Source of the DNA: Pseudidiomarina aquimaris
GTDB taxonomy: Bacteria > Pseudomonadota > Gammaproteobacteria > Enterobacterales > Alteromonadaceae
Assembly: GCF_003987395.1 (NCBI RefSeq)
Contig: NZ_PIPT01000004.1
Coordinates: forward strand, 124,001 to 188,000
Length of the DNA: 64,000 nucleotides
Direction: 5' to 3'
Shown here: positions 16,309 through 25,753 of the stretch, one piece after another
How the letters are laid out: every line of letters begins with the position of its first letter
How positions within the stretch are numbered: the first letter of the stretch is position 1
Translations under genes and position numbers: made by a program
Notes under the pieces: model-generated
The model's input: only the letters and a program-made list of their open reading frames with translations
What the model was told of the DNA's origin: nothing
Databases searched by the model: none

Positions 16309-17225
16309 TGCAAGTGAACGCGCGCCTTGCGGCAATCGACTTAGGCTCTAACAGCTTTCACATGTTGATTGCCAAGGTGACGTCGCGTGGCTACCGCATT
16401 CTTACACGGCAGCGCCAAAAAGTACGCTTAGCCGATGGCTTACAATCTGACCTGACTGTTGACAACGCCGCAATTGAACGCGGCGTTGCTTGTTTAAAGA
16501 GCTTTGCTGAGCTCATCGAACGTTACCAACCCCTGCAAGTTCGTTGCGTTGCCACCGCTACTCTGCGACTGGCTAAAAACCGTAAACAACTACTGAAGCA
16601 ATTTGAAAAAGCACTCGGCTTTCCCATTGATGTTATCGCTGGAACCACCGAAGCTGGCCTTATCTATCGCGGCGCAACCGCCGAACTCGCCCAGGCCGAC
16701 CAGCCCATGTTGGTCTTAGATATTGGCGGTGCCAGTACCGAAGTCATCGCCGGTGTAGGCACGGAACCACACGTTTTAAAAAGTCTTGATATGGGCTGCG
16801 TGGTGTGGCAAAACCGTTTCTTCGCCAATGGCATCAAGCAAGAGAACTTTACTGCGGCCATAGCAGCCGCAGAAGAGCTTATTCGTCCATTGGCACGTAC
16901 TTATCAAGCACATGGCTGGGACACCGTATGCGGCGCCTCAGGTACGTTCCGCGCCTTGCAAGATCGTCTCCGCCATTTGCAGTCAGAGCATATGGACCAA
17001 GCGTTTATCTTGGCCACCATGGAGGCAGCAATCAGTACGGGCGATACACAACGCTTGGTTGAGCTTGGTATACGGGAAGATAGAATTGCGGTGTTCTGTG
17101 GGGGCTTGGCTATTCTTATCGCGCTGGTGAAAGCACTCGATATTAAACAAATTGACCTAGCCCAAGGCGCTTTGCGCGAAGGGCTAGTACATACCATGCT
17201 GGCTGAGCGCAGCGCCGCACGCTAA
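16308..17225 (+). CDS. Ppx/GppA-family phosphatase, short form without the C-terminal HD domain
   Basis: Ppx/GppA enzymes remove phosphate from polyphosphate chains or from pppGpp. The ASKHA-fold core is complete: phosphate-1 motif AAIDLGSNSFHMLIA (residues 8-22), RCVATATLRLAKN, GTTEAGLIYRGA, phosphate-2 motif VLDIGGASTEV (about 142-152), GASGTFRA and FCGGLAIL. At 305 residues it stops where E. coli GppA (about 494) and Ppx (about 513) continue with an HD-like domain, so this is the short type. Location after rhlB suggests the GppA role, but substrate cannot be decided from sequence. Given spoT at 38.6 kb, a part in (p)ppGpp turnover is plausible. Confidence 0.85.
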   Translation: MQVNARLAAIDLGSNSFHMLIAKVTSRGYRILTRQRQKVRLADGLQSDLTVDNAAIERGVACLKSFAELIERYQPLQVRCVATATLRLAKNRKQLLKQFEKALGFPIDVIAGTTEAGLIYRGATAELAQADQPMLVLDIGGASTEVIAGVGTEPHVLKSLDMGCVVWQNRFFANGIKQENFTAAIAAAEELIRPLARTYQAHGWDTVCGASGTFRALQDRLRHLQSEHMDQAFILATMEAAISTGDTQRLVELGIREDRIAVFCGGLAILIALVKALDIKQIDLAQGALREGLVHTMLAERSAAR

Positions 17226-17235
17226 CCGCGGCGCT
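17211..17235. terminator. GC-rich hairpin over the gppA stop codon
   Basis: AGCGCCGC (17211-17218) pairs with GCGGCGCT (17228-17235) around a 9-base loop holding the TAA stop of the gppA-like gene. No T-tract follows. It lies between convergent gppA-like and hemB genes. Confidence 0.6.
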
Positions 17236-17243
17236 CAAGTTAA

Positions 17244-18248
<1,005 letters not shown>

Positions 18249-20039
18249 CTATGGCTTTTCACTCACATCATTCAATGAACGGGCAATGCGGATTTGATCA
18301 CGCCCTGCATTCTTGGCTTGGTACAACGCGTTGTCCGCGGCTTCGAGCAACTGTTTACTTGACGCGTGCCCTGGCATGCTATTCAAAAGCGCCATACCGA
18401 CACTAACGGTGATTTTAACCTCTCCGCGCTCAGTTTTAAACGAGTGGGCTCGAATTACGTCAGTTACGGTCAACACTTTGTCGTGGCAACCAAGCTCTTG
18501 TGCGCCTGGCATCAGAATCACAAACTCTTCGCCGCCGTAACGATAGATACGGTCACCCGCGCGACGGAAGTTAACACGTAACAAGCGCGCAAGCTCAACT
18601 AGCACCTCATCACCGGCTTGGTGACCAAGGTTATCATTCACTTTCTTAAAGTGGTCGATATCAATCATCACCACAGCAATATCGTAACCCGTTCGACGGG
18701 CACGGCGCACTTCGAGCGGCAGGTCCTCGTCGAGAACGCCACGATTATAAAGCTTGGTAAGACGATCTTCGTTGCTTTTCACTTCAAGGCGCTGATTCAT
18801 TTCTTTCAGCTTCCGCATCACGGCTTCAAGTTCGGCAGTACGCTGCTTAACTTTAACTTCTAAGCGCGAATTCAAACGCTGTTCCGCGGCTAAACGCTCG
18901 CGGCGATCTTCGTTGAAGCGAATCGCTAGCACCAAGCTCAGCAGCATAATCTCAATCGCTGAGCCGATCATGATCATGTAGCGCTGAATAAAGAACGACT
19001 CGAAGAAGCCAAGGTAGCCAATGGCGTTAATAATAATCGCCAACAACAGCACGCTAAGTGCGAGGGTGTAAATCCGCGCATAGGCAAGCCCTTGTTGCCA
19101 CAGTGTGAAACCGGTAAAAATTAGGAAGCTACTTGCCAGTATTGCTACCACCAATACGGCGCTAATCATCAGCTCATAAGGCAGTATGAGTGACGCTAAA
19201 AATAGCAGTCCGGCGACAATCATGATGCCTTGCAGGCCTTTATGTAACTTCGGCGCGCGCGTTTCAGTTTGTAGGATTTGGCTCGCTACCAGGCTCGCGA
19301 ATACAAATACAATACTGCCAAATAGTGCGATCGACTTGTATTGAATCCACTCCGACCAAGGCCACAAATATTGATAGCCGGTACCGTCCAGCCCAGCCAA
19401 TAGCAGGCCAATGGCGACGATATAAGCACTATAGATAGCAAAGCGCTTGTCACGCGTGACCGTGTAACTGAACAGATTGTAGATAATCATGCACAGCAAC
19501 AAGCCAAAATACATAGCCGTAGCTGTGTTTAAGGCTTGTTCAGAGCCAATCAAATCACTCGGCTGCCAAACGCTCAGTGGCATCCGCATAGAGCTTGTCG
19601 TCTCAACACGCAGATACACTTTGACTTCATCATGTGTATCTATCGGAAAGATAAAATTACGGCTGTTGACGCGGCGTTGATCAAACTCGAAGCTGTCTCC
19701 AGCTTTTACGCGATCGATGATGGTTTCACCGCTAACAAAGTAAGCATCAATGCGGTCAAGTAGCGGATAGTCAATACGGATCATGCGGTCATAATCAGCC
19801 GCAGGGAGTTTAAAATAGAACCAATAGACATCGGACGTATACCCGAACGAGGCACCATCACTTGGGAGCACATTCCAATAGCTAGGCTCTTTATCGAGCA
19901 ATTGCTCTACTGACTGATTACCTGTCTTATCGACGTGATAATAAACAGGGGGCATTGTTTCTTGCGCATACGCAGCTGCCGATACCCATGTGAGCACCAA
20001 CATACATGCAGCGAACCAACGCTTTAGTTGTTTTGCCAT
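18249..20039 (-). CDS. Membrane diguanylate cyclase, 7TMR-DISM plus GGDEF
   Basis: The 596-residue protein has a signal peptide (to about residue 25), a periplasmic 7TMR-DISM extracellular domain 2 (about 30-170, with YWFYFKLP and VYLRVETTSSMRMPLSVW), seven transmembrane helices (about 180-385), a short coiled coil and a C-terminal GGDEF domain (about 435-590). The active motif is GGEEF near residues 502-506 and an RAGD inhibitory site lies five residues before it, so it should make cyclic di-GMP with product inhibition. DISM domains often bind small carbohydrates or other ligands; the ligand here is unknown. It overlaps the end of tatD by 16 bases and abuts hemB, an unusual insertion between these housekeeping genes. 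Confidence 0.9.
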   Translation of the reverse strand: MAKQLKRWFAACMLVLTWVSAAAYAQETMPPVYYHVDKTGNQSVEQLLDKEPSYWNVLPSDGASFGYTSDVYWFYFKLPAADYDRMIRIDYPLLDRIDAYFVSGETIIDRVKAGDSFEFDQRRVNSRNFIFPIDTHDEVKVYLRVETTSSMRMPLSVWQPSDLIGSEQALNTATAMYFGLLLCMIIYNLFSYTVTRDKRFAIYSAYIVAIGLLLAGLDGTGYQYLWPWSEWIQYKSIALFGSIVFVFASLVASQILQTETRAPKLHKGLQGIMIVAGLLFLASLILPYELMISAVLVVAILASSFLIFTGFTLWQQGLAYARIYTLALSVLLLAIIINAIGYLGFFESFFIQRYMIMIGSAIEIMLLSLVLAIRFNEDRRERLAAEQRLNSRLEVKVKQRTAELEAVMRKLKEMNQRLEVKSNEDRLTKLYNRGVLDEDLPLEVRRARRTGYDIAVVMIDIDHFKKVNDNLGHQAGDEVLVELARLLRVNFRRAGDRIYRYGGEEFVILMPGAQELGCHDKVLTVTDVIRAHSFKTERGEVKITVSVGMALLNSMPGHASSKQLLEAADNALYQAKNAGRDQIRIARSLNDVSEKP

Positions 20040-20830
20040 CCTTCGCGTCCAAAAAATAAAAAACTATTGTTTCGAGTATACGCTGAGACATCTGCAAGAG
20101 TCTCGTCTCGCAGTTCTGCCACAACGCGTGCTATTTCTGGGAGCCAACATGGCTCATTCATGCTTGGGCGGGGTTTGAGCGTTCTCGGTAACAAAAATGG
20201 TGCATCTGTTTCCAAAATTAAGCGCTCGCGAGGAATCAATGGTACCGCTTCGCGTAAAGCGCCCCCACGCCGCTCATCGCAGACCCATCCGGTGATTCCA
20301 ATGTAACAGCCTAACTTTAGATACTCTTTGAGCTCATCGCAACCACTTGTGAAGCAATGTGCTAATTTTCTTGGTATTTTTTTGGAAAATTTTTGTAACA
20401 AACCATGCTGTTCGCGAAACGCATCGCGTTCATGCAAGTAAACAGGAAGTTGTAATTCAGCCGCCACTTCAAGTTGTTGCTCGAAAATCTCAAGCTGCAC
20501 GTCGCGCGGTGAGTAATTGCGATTAAAATCGAGTCCGCATTCGCCAATCGCTACCACCGCAGGGTGTTGCGCCAGTTCACGCAGCTGATGTTTTAGGTCC
20601 GCAGGGGCGTCTTTCGCATCGTGGGGATGAATCCCCGCAGTGACAACTAATTCAGGGTGGGATTCCGCAAGCGCACAAGCTTGTCGCGCTTCTTCAAGAT
20701 TACAGGAGATAACTAGTAAATGCTCAACACCCGCTTCACGAGCGCGTTGCAGAACATCGTTAAGACGTGACTGCAAACGCGCATTCGTTAAATTAACGCC
20801 AGCATCAAACCAATGAAGTTTTTCACTCAC
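20024..20830 (-). CDS. tatD: TatD-family metal-dependent deoxyribonuclease
   Basis: TatD is a cytoplasmic TIM-barrel nuclease of the amidohydrolase fold implicated in DNA fragmentation and quality control. The 268-residue protein follows the true TatD branch rather than YcfH: it opens WFDAGVNLTNARL, then GIHPHDAKDAP, AIGECGLDFNRNYSP (catalytic Glu), HCFTSGCDEL, YIGITGWVCDERRGG and LETDAPFLLPR. All metal ligands expected of the family are present. It lies downstream of tatABC with one extra gene in between, and its 3' end overlaps the diguanylate cyclase start by 16 bases, so the two are probably cotranscribed. Confidence 0.94.
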   Translation of the reverse strand: MSEKLHWFDAGVNLTNARLQSRLNDVLQRAREAGVEHLLVISCNLEEARQACALAESHPELVVTAGIHPHDAKDAPADLKHQLRELAQHPAVVAIGECGLDFNRNYSPRDVQLEIFEQQLEVAAELQLPVYLHERDAFREQHGLLQKFSKKIPRKLAHCFTSGCDELKEYLKLGCYIGITGWVCDERRGGALREAVPLIPRERLILETDAPFLLPRTLKPRPSMNEPCWLPEIARVVAELRDETLADVSAYTRNNSFLFFGREGWQNN

Positions 20831-20836
20831 TCTTAA

Positions 20837-21343
20837 TTACTTAATACGGCGCACTTTGATGCGCTTGTTCAGGCCATCTCGACCCAGAAAGTAACTATTT
20901 AATAAGCCACGCTCGATTTCATAGTCGCCATCTAACGGCAGCGGGAAGTATTGCGAATCGGTTTGCTGCCATACTTGGCCGTTGGTGAAGTGAATCACCC
21001 ACTTGCCGTATGGGTCTTTCTCTGCCTTGCTTATGGCTACATAAATGGTGTCGTTGCCGTCATCTGTCTCTTTCGCTGGCAAGCCAAACGTATCCGTTGG
21101 CGACGCTTGAGCATTACTATTGCGCTGCGGTGCAGCAGCACCTTGTGGCTGAGCAACAGCAACATCAACACCTTCACCGGCGGCAACTTTGTCGTAGCAG
21201 ACCAAGCGTTTTAACGGGTTCTCGATTCCCGCACAGGCACGCAGTTGTTGCAACGTTGGCTCTTGAGCACTAGCGTTTGGAGTCCACAGAAGTGCCACTG
21301 ACAAACAACTGACAACACTCCCCAAAGCTAACTTTTTAAGCAT
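20837..21343 (-). CDS. Uncharacterised exported protein between tatC and tatD
   Basis: A 168-residue protein with a Sec-type signal peptide (cleavage likely after ...NASA, about residue 26). The mature N-terminus has C-A-G-I-E-N-P-L-K-R-L-V-C-Y-D, the two-cysteine RLxCYD motif seen in several exported proteins including VasI-type proteins linked to type VI secretion. An Ala/Gln/Pro-rich linker (about residues 60-90) leads to a C-terminal domain with YVAISKAEKDPYGKWVIHFTNGQVWQQTDS, which looks like a small beta domain. I do not know its function. It lies 6 bases upstream of tatD and 27 bases after tatC in the operon; no other type VI genes are in the window. Confidence 0.7.
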   Translation of the reverse strand: MLKKLALGSVVSCLSVALLWTPNASAQEPTLQQLRACAGIENPLKRLVCYDKVAAGEGVDVAVAQPQGAAAPQRNSNAQASPTDTFGLPAKETDDGNDTIYVAISKAEKDPYGKWVIHFTNGQVWQQTDSQYFPLPLDGDYEIERGLLNSYFLGRDGLNKRIKVRRIK

Positions 21344-21370
21344 CTTTTTTGCTTCCTACTTCTTGATTAT

Positions 21371-22108
21371 TCATTCACGCTCAGGCTCTGCTGAGCGCGG
21401 TGTTTGTTGGTATAGACTAGCAATCAGCAAGCCAAGTTCAAACAGTAACCACATGGGAATCGCTAAAAGCGTCTGCGATATCACGTCAGGTGGTGTCAAA
21501 ATCATGCCAACAACGAAAGCAACGACAATGACATACGCCCGCTTTGCACGCAAGGATTTGACGTTGGTAACGCCAGTCCAGCAAAGCAAAATAATTGCTA
21601 CAGGCGTCTCGAAGGCGATGCCAAAGGCCATAAAAATAGCCAAAACAAAATCCAAATAGCGGGCAATATCCGTCGCAACTGTTACACCTTCAGGCGCCGC
21701 ATTTGCCAAAAAGTTCAATGCGAGAGGCAAAACCACCCAGTAAGCAAAAGCAATGCCCGCATAAAAGAGCAATGTGCTCGAAACCATCAATGGCATGACC
21801 AAACGCTTTTCACGTTTATAAAGACCTGGGGCGACAAAGGCCCATAGTTGCCAAAGCAATATAGGGATGGCCAAGGCAATAGAAACGACCAATGCGAGCT
21901 TAAAGGGAGTGAAGAACGGCGTCGCAACGTCTGTGGCTATCAAGGTACTTCCTTGCGGCAAACTGGCTAACATAGGTGCCGCGAGGAAGCTATAGAGTTC
22001 GTCAGCGAACACCGCCAACACAGCAAATATCGCCAATACCACAATGACGCTGCGTAAGACGCGGCGGCGCAGTTCTAATAAATGATCTAATAGGGGCGAC
22101 TGACTCAT
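21371..22108 (-). CDS. tatC: TatC, twin-arginine translocase receptor subunit
   Basis: TatC binds the twin-arginine signal peptide and, with TatB and TatA, moves folded proteins across the inner membrane. The 245-residue protein has six transmembrane helices and the hallmark cytoplasmic N-terminus [16 protein letters not shown] with the essential L-R-R region, plus [12 protein letters not shown] and a conserved Glu/Phe-rich segment [14 protein letters not shown]. Its start overlaps the end of tatB by four bases. The order ubiE-ubiJ-ubiB-tatA-tatB-tatC matches E. coli. Confidence 0.97.
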   Translation of the reverse strand: MSQSPLLDHLLELRRRVLRSVIVVLAIFAVLAVFADELYSFLAAPMLASLPQGSTLIATDVATPFFTPFKLALVVSIALAIPILLWQLWAFVAPGLYKREKRLVMPLMVSSTLLFYAGIAFAYWVVLPLALNFLANAAPEGVTVATDIARYLDFVLAIFMAFGIAFETPVAIILLCWTGVTNVKSLRAKRAYVIVVAFVVGMILTPPDVISQTLLAIPMWLLFELGLLIASLYQQTPRSAEPERE

Positions 22109-22491
22109 GAAGAGGACTTATCTTGCTGAACTGACGATGGCTTGGAATCTTTCTCGCTCGGCTCTTGCTTGGCGTCCTCTTGCTTAGCGTTCTCTTGCTT
22201 AGCATAAGGACGCTGCACTGCGGCCGCTGCGTTGCGCAATTCGGCCATCGAACGTTGTAACTCAGGCGACAGTTTATCTGCGTCGAGCTGCTCGGCTTTA
22301 CGCAAGTGCTCGTGGAGCTCTTTGATGCGCAACTCATGATTCAATTCAGCCTGCACCGAGGTACCAAAGCTTTTGGCTTTTTGAATACCGCGCTGTAGCG
22401 CTCGTAAAGCCGTCGGCAGGCGCTCAGGGCCGAGCACTAGCAAACCAATGAGTGCGACCAGTAAGAGCTCCCAAAAGCCGATATCAAACAT
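22105..22491 (-). CDS. tatB: TatB, Sec-independent translocase subunit
   Basis: TatB works with TatC as the receptor for twin-arginine precursors. The 128-residue protein starts [26 protein letters not shown], with the single N-terminal membrane helix and the conserved Glu and Gly-Pro hinge, followed by a long amphipathic helix (about 25-75) and a charged tail. The tail holds three 5-residue repeats [15 protein letters not shown] encoded by a 15-base tandem repeat (about 22162-22206). It is 5 bases from tatA and overlaps tatC. Confidence 0.96.
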   Translation of the reverse strand: MFDIGFWELLLVALIGLLVLGPERLPTALRALQRGIQKAKSFGTSVQAELNHELRIKELHEHLRKAEQLDADKLSPELQRSMAELRNAAAAVQRPYAKQENAKQEDAKQEPSEKDSKPSSVQQDKSSS

Positions 22492-22496
22492 GACGA

Positions 22497-22697
22497 TTAC
22501 GCGTCCTTGTCAGTGTCGTTTTTGCTATCTACTTTTTTTTGATCTTGTGATTTTTCAGCGTCGTCGTCACTGACTGACTTCTTAAATCCTTTGACTGCTG
22601 AGCCTAAGTCACTGCCCATAGAGCGCAAACGTTTGGTCCCAAATAACAACACGATAATGACCAAAACGATCAGCAGTTGCCAAATACTAATTCCCAT
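22497..22697 (-). CDS. tatA: TatA, pore-forming translocase subunit
   Basis: TatA oligomerises to form the protein-conducting path of the Tat system. The 66-residue protein shows the N-terminal helix [20 protein letters not shown], the FGTKRL hinge, the amphipathic helix containing [15 protein letters not shown] and a short Asp/Lys tail. It lies between ubiB (13 bases upstream) and tatB (5 bases downstream). Confidence 0.96.
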   Translation of the reverse strand: MGISIWQLLIVLVIIVLLFGTKRLRSMGSDLGSAVKGFKKSVSDDDAEKSQDQKKVDSKNDTDKDA

Positions 22698-22710
22698 AAT
22701 GTCCTCTGTT

Positions 22711-24357
22711 TTACTTTGCTGGCTTGCGCCAGCTCATCGTTATACTGACTAGCGTTGCTAAGCCACTGATAGCGGTCAGCCAATGATTCTGTTCAGTGAC
22801 CCACAACAAAGTGGTGTTCACCAGCGTGGCTGAGCTCGCTAACCCCCACCACAAGCGCCAAGCCATTTTCTTTTGACTCGCTAACAATGCCTGTGTGGCA
22901 AGCTGTTGCTGGTCTACTTGGCTCTTTTGCGTGCGCAAATAATCATAGAGCAAGGTCGGCATTTCTGGCATTTTTTCTGCCCAATAAGGCGCGTGCTCTT
23001 TCACTGAACGCAATACCGCACGCCAGCCGAGTTGCTCTTGCATCCAGCGCTCTAAAAATGGCTTGGCGGTCTGCCAAAGATCCAGCTGCGGATACAAGGT
23101 GCGGCCTAAACCTTCAACGTAAAGCAAAGTCTTCTGCAGTAGCACCAGTTGCGGCTGCACTTCCATTTCAAAACGTCGGGCCGTATTGAACAAGTTTACC
23201 AGTACATGGCCGAAAGAAATATCGGCAAGTGGCTTATTAAAAATAGGCTCGCACACGGTGCGAATTGCTGACTCGAATTCTTCGACATTGATATGTGACG
23301 GCACCCACCCCGAATCCACATGTAATTCAGCAACTTTGCGGTAGTCGCGATTGAAAAACGCCAAGAAGTTTTCTGCCAGATAACGCTTGTCTTCACGGTT
23401 GAGCGTACCGACGATACCAAAGTCGATTCCTAAATACTGTGGGTCTTCCGGATTTTCTCGCGAAACGAAAATATTGCCTGGGTGCATGTCAGCATGAAAG
23501 AAACTGTCGCGAAATACCTGCGTGAAAAAGACCTCCACACCGCGCTCGGCAAGCTTTTTCATATCAACGCCAAGCGCCATCAAGGTATCAACATCGCTCA
23601 CTGGAATGCCGTCGATACGCTCCATTACCATCACGTTGTGACGGCTAAAGTCACTGTAAACCAACGGGATATAGAGCAACGGAGAGTCTTCAAAATTGCG
23701 TCGCAACTGAATGGCATTCGCTGCTTCACGCGCAAGATCCAGTTCGTCGAGCAAGGTTTTGCGATACTCTTTAACCACTTCACGCGGTTTCAGGCGACGG
23801 CCATCAGGTAGGTGCTTGGCCAGCACTGAGGCGAGCGTTTCCATGAGACTCAAATCGGCATCAATGGCATCGCGAATATCTGGCCGAATGACCTTAATCA
23901 CTACTTCAGCCCCGGCGTCATCGCCATGCTTGAGCGTAGCTGTATGGACTTGCGCAATTGACGCTGAGGCCAACGGTGTCACCGCAAAATCATCGAATAG
24001 CTCATCGATACTCTTAAGGCCAAGTGCTTTCTCGATAAGTTTTTGCGCGCGTTCACCACTGAAGGGTTTTACTTTGTCTTGCAACTTAGCTAATTCGAGC
24101 GCGATATCAGGAGGTAACAAATCACGCCGCGTCGAGAGCATTTGGCCAAACTTCACCCACACCGGCCCCAGCGACTCCAGAGCAAGGCGTAACCGCACTC
24201 CAGCAGGTTTATCCTTGTGTCGGTTGGGTAACCAAAACAAGCCAATGCGCGCAATGCGCACCGACCAAGGCATCCACTTGGCTGGGATCAGCTCATTCAG
24301 ACCGTAGTGCAGAAAGGTTCGTGTGATTTGGTAAAGTCGCTTCGCTCGCATACTCAC
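22711..24357 (-). CDS. ubiB: UbiB, ubiquinone biosynthesis ATPase/kinase-like protein
   Basis: UbiB is an atypical protein-kinase-like (ADCK) ATPase that supports the membrane ubiquinone-synthesis complex. The 548-residue sequence shows the diagnostic KxGQ motif ([16 protein letters not shown], about residues 72-88), ASASIAQVH in place of the glycine-rich loop, the [10 protein letters not shown] catalytic loop and the DFGIVG metal site, and two C-terminal transmembrane helices (about 500-540). Four-base overlap with ubiJ upstream and 13 bases to tatA downstream support a single operon. Confidence 0.97.
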   Translation of the reverse strand: MSMRAKRLYQITRTFLHYGLNELIPAKWMPWSVRIARIGLFWLPNRHKDKPAGVRLRLALESLGPVWVKFGQMLSTRRDLLPPDIALELAKLQDKVKPFSGERAQKLIEKALGLKSIDELFDDFAVTPLASASIAQVHTATLKHGDDAGAEVVIKVIRPDIRDAIDADLSLMETLASVLAKHLPDGRRLKPREVVKEYRKTLLDELDLAREAANAIQLRRNFEDSPLLYIPLVYSDFSRHNVMVMERIDGIPVSDVDTLMALGVDMKKLAERGVEVFFTQVFRDSFFHADMHPGNIFVSRENPEDPQYLGIDFGIVGTLNREDKRYLAENFLAFFNRDYRKVAELHVDSGWVPSHINVEEFESAIRTVCEPIFNKPLADISFGHVLVNLFNTARRFEMEVQPQLVLLQKTLLYVEGLGRTLYPQLDLWQTAKPFLERWMQEQLGWRAVLRSVKEHAPYWAEKMPEMPTLLYDYLRTQKSQVDQQQLATQALLASQKKMAWRLWWGLASSATLVNTTLLWVTEQNHWLTAISGLATLVSITMSWRKPAK

Positions 24358-24956
24358 GTTCGGCTCTTCCGTAGTTCCCGCTCAAGTTTATCAATGCGCG
24401 CACGCAAGGCCTGCACGTCCGCTTGAAATTGCAAAAATTGTTCGCGCGCAGGCAGCACCTGTTTTTCTTCAACAAGCGCATCTTTTAGCCACTGCTGACT
24501 ATCGGTCTGCATACTTTGCATGCGGCTGCGTCCGCGTCGAAATGCACTTACCAATAACTGTGCTGGCACATCGCCAATACGCTGCGAAAGCTGCTCGGGC
24601 CAATCGATGTCCAGCTCAGTAAAGAGCTTACTCAATTGTTGCGCCAGCATTGGGTCGCCATCGATATCGAGCTTATCGGCTTTGATCAAACGCGTGATAT
24701 TGGCGCTGTCACGCAGTTCCGGCAGCACTGCGAATTCCGTCATGATATGACAATCCACCGCATCGGATTCGATCCAACTCATATAGACACTGGCTTCCGT
24801 CACCGTCACAGTTAACGGCTTACCAATTTCTTTCAAGGTGACCCGCAGGCGTTTACCAGCGAGTTTCGCTAAGCGCTCTTCACTCGCTGGGTCGAGCGTC
24901 AGCAACTGCTGTGCTGCCAACTCTAACAATTGGTTCGGTAGCACGGTCCACAGCAT
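24354..24956 (-). CDS. ubiJ: UbiJ, ubiquinone biosynthesis accessory factor (SCP2 domain)
   Basis: UbiJ is a lipid-binding partner of UbiK that helps assemble the soluble ubiquinone-synthesis complex. The 200-residue protein has an N-terminal SCP2-like domain (about 15-115, with [17 protein letters not shown] and [16 protein letters not shown]) and a long C-terminal helix-rich region ending in a coiled coil. Its start overlaps the ubiE stop by one base and its end overlaps ubiB by four, so the three ubi genes are translationally coupled. Confidence 0.93.
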   Translation of the reverse strand: MLWTVLPNQLLELAAQQLLTLDPASEERLAKLAGKRLRVTLKEIGKPLTVTVTEASVYMSWIESDAVDCHIMTEFAVLPELRDSANITRLIKADKLDIDGDPMLAQQLSKLFTELDIDWPEQLSQRIGDVPAQLLVSAFRRGRSRMQSMQTDSQQWLKDALVEEKQVLPAREQFLQFQADVQALRARIDKLERELRKSRT

Positions 24957-25714
24957 CAGAATTTAAACCCTCGATGCAGGGCTACAATGCCGCCAGTAAG
25001 GTTGTGATAGGTGACCTGCTCATAGCCTGCGGTTTCCATCATGCCTTTGAGTGTCTCTTGATCTGGGTGCATACGAATCGATTCGGCAAGATACTGATAG
25101 CTCTCGGCATCACCAGCAACCAATTGACCCATTTTGGGCAAGACATTAAACGAGTAAAAATCATACGCTTGCGACAGGAGCGGTGGTTCCGGCTTCGAAA
25201 ACTCAAGCACCAAGAGGCGACCGCCAGGCTTCAATACACGGAACATCGACTCTAATGCTTTCTGCTTATCAGTGACGTTACGCAGACCGAAGGCAATGGT
25301 GATGATGTCGAAGCGATCGCTTTCAAAGGGCAATTCTTCGGCATTTGCTTGCACGTAATCGACATTATCTACGATGCCCATATTACGTAACTTATCGCGA
25401 CCCACGTCCAACATGGCTTGGTTGATATCAGCCAACACTACTTCGCCGGTCGGCCCGACACGGCGCGAGAATTGTGCGGTTAAATCACCAGTACCACCGG
25501 CGATATCGAGCACCTTCATGCCCTTGCGAACGCCACTACAATCAATGGTGTAGCGCTTCCACAAGCGATGGATACCGAACGACATAACGTCATTCATAAT
25601 GTCGTATTTTTTTGCCACTGAATTAAAAACGTTGGCTACGAGTCCCTGCTTCTCGTCGCGGGCGACTTGTTTGTAGCCAAAATCAATGGTTTCTGACTTG
25701 GAATCTTTCATCAT
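24956..25714 (-). CDS. ubiE: UbiE, ubiquinone/menaquinone C-methyltransferase
   Basis: UbiE methylates the ring carbon of demethylmenaquinone and of the ubiquinone precursor, using S-adenosylmethionine. At 252 residues it matches E. coli (251). Motifs: [14 protein letters not shown] start region, [26 protein letters not shown] (signature 1), the SAM-binding [12 protein letters not shown] (about 70-81), and [23 protein letters not shown] (signature 2). It is the first gene of the ubi-tat operon; the 39 bases between it and recG leave little room for a promoter. Confidence 0.97.
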   Translation of the reverse strand: MMKDSKSETIDFGYKQVARDEKQGLVANVFNSVAKKYDIMNDVMSFGIHRLWKRYTIDCSGVRKGMKVLDIAGGTGDLTAQFSRRVGPTGEVVLADINQAMLDVGRDKLRNMGIVDNVDYVQANAEELPFESDRFDIITIAFGLRNVTDKQKALESMFRVLKPGGRLLVLEFSKPEPPLLSQAYDFYSFNVLPKMGQLVAGDAESYQYLAESIRMHPDQETLKGMMETAGYEQVTYHNLTGGIVALHRGFKF

Positions 25715-25753
25715 ACTGCCTTTTTACAAGTGTGCGCCTAGTGTACTACGAAA

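Noticed and set aside
23711-24307. 198-codon plus-strand open frame
   Set aside because: Serine/arginine-rich shadow of ubiB on the opposite strand.
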